Source of the DNA: Nostoc sp. NMS8
GTDB taxonomy: Bacteria > Cyanobacteriota > Cyanobacteriia > Cyanobacteriales > Nostocaceae
Reading direction: 5' to 3'
Length of the DNA: 64,000 nt
Assembly: GCF_017115045.1 (NCBI RefSeq)
Contig: NZ_JABXKK010000090.1
Location: forward strand, 62,001 to 126,000
Shown piece by piece: positions 62,713 to 64,000 of the stretch (the first letter of the stretch is position 1; each line of letters opens with the position of its first letter). Under the pieces are notes generated by a model, which did not search any database, was not told the origin of the DNA, and saw nothing but the letters and a program-made list of their open reading frames with translations. The translations under genes and the position numbers were made by a program.

Positions 62713-62871
62713 TTAAGATTTCCTTGAGTTTTCCTTTTTCCAATTTAGCGAAAGTTGACAATCATTGATCAGGAGTTAGGAGTTAGAAGTTAGAAGTTAG
62801 GAGTAATTATTCTTCCCCTGCTCCCTCATCCCCTATGTCTCCAGTTATTGATCATCAAGATGGGAGAAGCT

Positions 62872-63447
62872 ATGACTGCTATTATCCTGAACCTAGAACC
62901 ATTAATCAATCTCACTTCTGAGCAGTTTTATCAGCTATGTCAAGTCAACCCTGATGCTAAACTAGAACGCACCACATCAGGAGAATTAGTAGTTATGGCG
63001 CCCACTGGTGGAGAAACTGGTAGTCGAAATCGCAGATTAACTCAACGCTTGGGAACTTGGACAGATGAAGACAGGATGGGAGAAGCTTTTGACTCTTCAA
63101 CGATGTTTCAACTTCCCAACGGAGCTTTACGTTCACCTGATGCAGCTTGGATTCCTTTAGCGCGATGGGAAGCACTGGCTGCTGAAGAAAGAAGGACTTT
63201 TCCTCCCATTTGTCCAGACTTCGTAGTAGAACTGCGGTTTGATTCCGATACCCTCAAGTCTCTTCAAGACAAAATGCAAGAGTATATAAAGAATGGTGCG
63301 CGGTTAGGGTGGCTAATTGACCCTAACGGTAAGCAAGTGGAAATTTATCGCCAGGGAAAAGACAAGGAAGTGCTACTATCACCAAATCAGTTATCGGGAG
63401 AAGATGTACTACCAGGTTTTACCTTGAATTTACAAGGAATTCTCTAA
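62872..63447 (+). CDS. Uma2-family (DUF820) nuclease-like protein
   Basis: 191 residues from ATG 62872, chosen because GGGAG lies just upstream; an ATG eight codons earlier is possible. Uma2 pattern: INLTSEQFYQLCQVNPDAKL, VVMAPTGGETGSRNRRLTQR, PDAAWIPLARWEAL, and the core PDFVVELRFDSDTLKSLQDK then YIKNGARLGWLIDP, with the Asp/Glu-Lys-type catalytic positions of a PD-(D/E)XK fold. Role unknown despite the great number of copies in cyanobacteria. Its 3' end overlaps that of the convergent WD40 gene by 18 bases. Confidence 0.85.
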   Translation: MTAIILNLEPLINLTSEQFYQLCQVNPDAKLERTTSGELVVMAPTGGETGSRNRRLTQRLGTWTDEDRMGEAFDSSTMFQLPNGALRSPDAAWIPLARWEALAAEERRTFPPICPDFVVELRFDSDTLKSLQDKMQEYIKNGARLGWLIDPNGKQVEIYRQGKDKEVLLSPNQLSGEDVLPGFTLNLQGIL

Positions 63448-64000
63448 TAACTTCATTTTGGAATCAACTTCCACTGCGCCTAGCATTCTTAACGAAGCTT
63501 TTTGTGCCTCAGTTAACCCTCTGACTCCGGCTATGTTCATTCCTTCATAAGGCCGTGGGGCTTGAAGCGTTTTATAGCATTCGCCAGTTCTGACATTCCA
63601 CAGTTTAATTGTTTCGTCGTGACTCGCACTTGCAAGTATTTCACCATCGGGGCTAAACTTCACTGACCACACCCGATTGCTATGTCCTGTTAAGATTTTG
63701 AGACATTCTCCAGTATTTACATCCCATATCCGCACTGTTTGGTCATCACTAGCTGTAGCAAGCTGCGAACCATCGGGGCTAAATACTACAAAATAAACAC
63801 CACTGGTATGCCCTTCTAAGGTTCTGATACATACATCAGATGGTAAGCGATCGCTATTATCTATCCTTAAATCCCACAATTTTGTAGTGTGATCATCGCT
63901 GGCGGTAGCTGCAATTTTACCATCAGGACTAAAAGCGATCGACCATACACCATTGCGATGCCCTTTAAGAGTGATTAAGCATACACCTGTATTTATATCC
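63430..64000 (-). CDS. WD40-repeat protein, C-terminal part (runs off right edge)
   Basis: The frame is open from the right edge of the window (ACA GGT... at 63990) to the stop at 63430, so only the C-terminal 190 residues are seen. It contains about four WD40 repeats of 42 residues: GHRNGVWSIAFSPDGKIAAT, GVYFVVFSPDGSQLATASDD, RVWSVKFSPDGEILASASHD with WD-type ends (LWDLR, IWDVN, LWNVR). The tail LQAPRPYEGMNIAGVRGLTE and LRMLGAVE is a common C-terminus of Nostoc NB-ARC/WD40 proteins, so an ATPase domain may lie further right. Confidence 0.8.
   Translation of the reverse strand, partial: DINTGVCLITLKGHRNGVWSIAFSPDGKIAATASDDHTTKLWDLRIDNSDRLPSDVCIRTLEGHTSGVYFVVFSPDGSQLATASDDQTVRIWDVNTGECLKILTGHSNRVWSVKFSPDGEILASASHDETIKLWNVRTGECYKTLQAPRPYEGMNIAGVRGLTEAQKASLRMLGAVEVDSKMKLLENSL

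Overview
This is about 64 kb of chromosome from a filamentous, probably heterocyst-forming cyanobacterium of the Nostoc type. I infer this from the many GCGATCGC (HIP1) octamers, the short tandem repeats between genes, a DevBCA-type glycolipid exporter, a small heterocyst-differentiation regulator of the Npun_R1517/Asr1734 type, a XisI-like gene, a CYP110-type P450, NdhM, and a nirA-nrtP-narB nitrate cluster under NtcA control.

Layout. 1-9.4 kb: start of an exported M23-peptidase-like protein (cut by the edge), devB-devC-devA (minus strand), a P450 and a transketolase-like enzyme. 9.5-16.8 kb: an AT-rich accessory island with a dynamin/AIG-like GTPase, a complete IS701-family element (TTAA target duplication), a DUF6883/DUF4926 pair, parDE, a wrecked vapBC split by a 376-bp MITE-like element, remnants of a second vapBC, a methyltransferase-HIT fusion and a Uma2 protein with a repeat coiled coil. 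17-22.8 kb: serA, prmA, a candidate injected toxin and a type II NADH dehydrogenase.

19.9-38.9 kb holds the most unusual system: an extracellular contractile injection system (eCIS) baseplate/spike operon read leftward (small adaptor, tube protein, 1021-residue tape-measure-like protein, CIS tube/LysM-type connector, VgrG-like spike, PAAR tip, gp25, baseplate J, tail protein I, DUF4159). It is flanked by three putative payloads that share an eCIS leader motif: a Cys/His/Asp transglutaminase-like protein, a DUF4157 metallopeptidase with a C-terminal toxin-like domain, and a short DUF4157 copy. I see no sheath protein and no AAA+ ATPase in the window, so the machine must be completed from elsewhere or is a divergent form.

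38.9-51.9 kb is the nitrate assimilation region: ntcB (LysR), HEAT-repeat and Rieske proteins, nirA, nrtP, narB, a PsiE-like membrane protein and a nitrate-reductase-associated protein. Textbook class II NtcA promoters (GTA-N8-TAC, then 22 bases, then TA-N3-T) lie in front of nirA and ntcB, and a TGCA-N5-TGCA element of the NtcB type sits upstream of the nirA site.

52.3-59.2 kb is a signalling block: an FHA-PrsW membrane protease, an unknown 214-residue protein, a CHAT (caspase-like)-FHA protein and a zinc-ribbon PP2C phosphatase. The right end holds ndhM, the heterocyst regulator, an Rre1/Ycf29-like response regulator, a Uma2 protein and a WD40 protein cut by the edge. Spacers are rich in repeats, including two unrelated arrays that both have a 21-bp unit, and a G-rich octamer that has also entered the nirA and narB reading frames. 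No rRNA, tRNA or CRISPR array was recognised.
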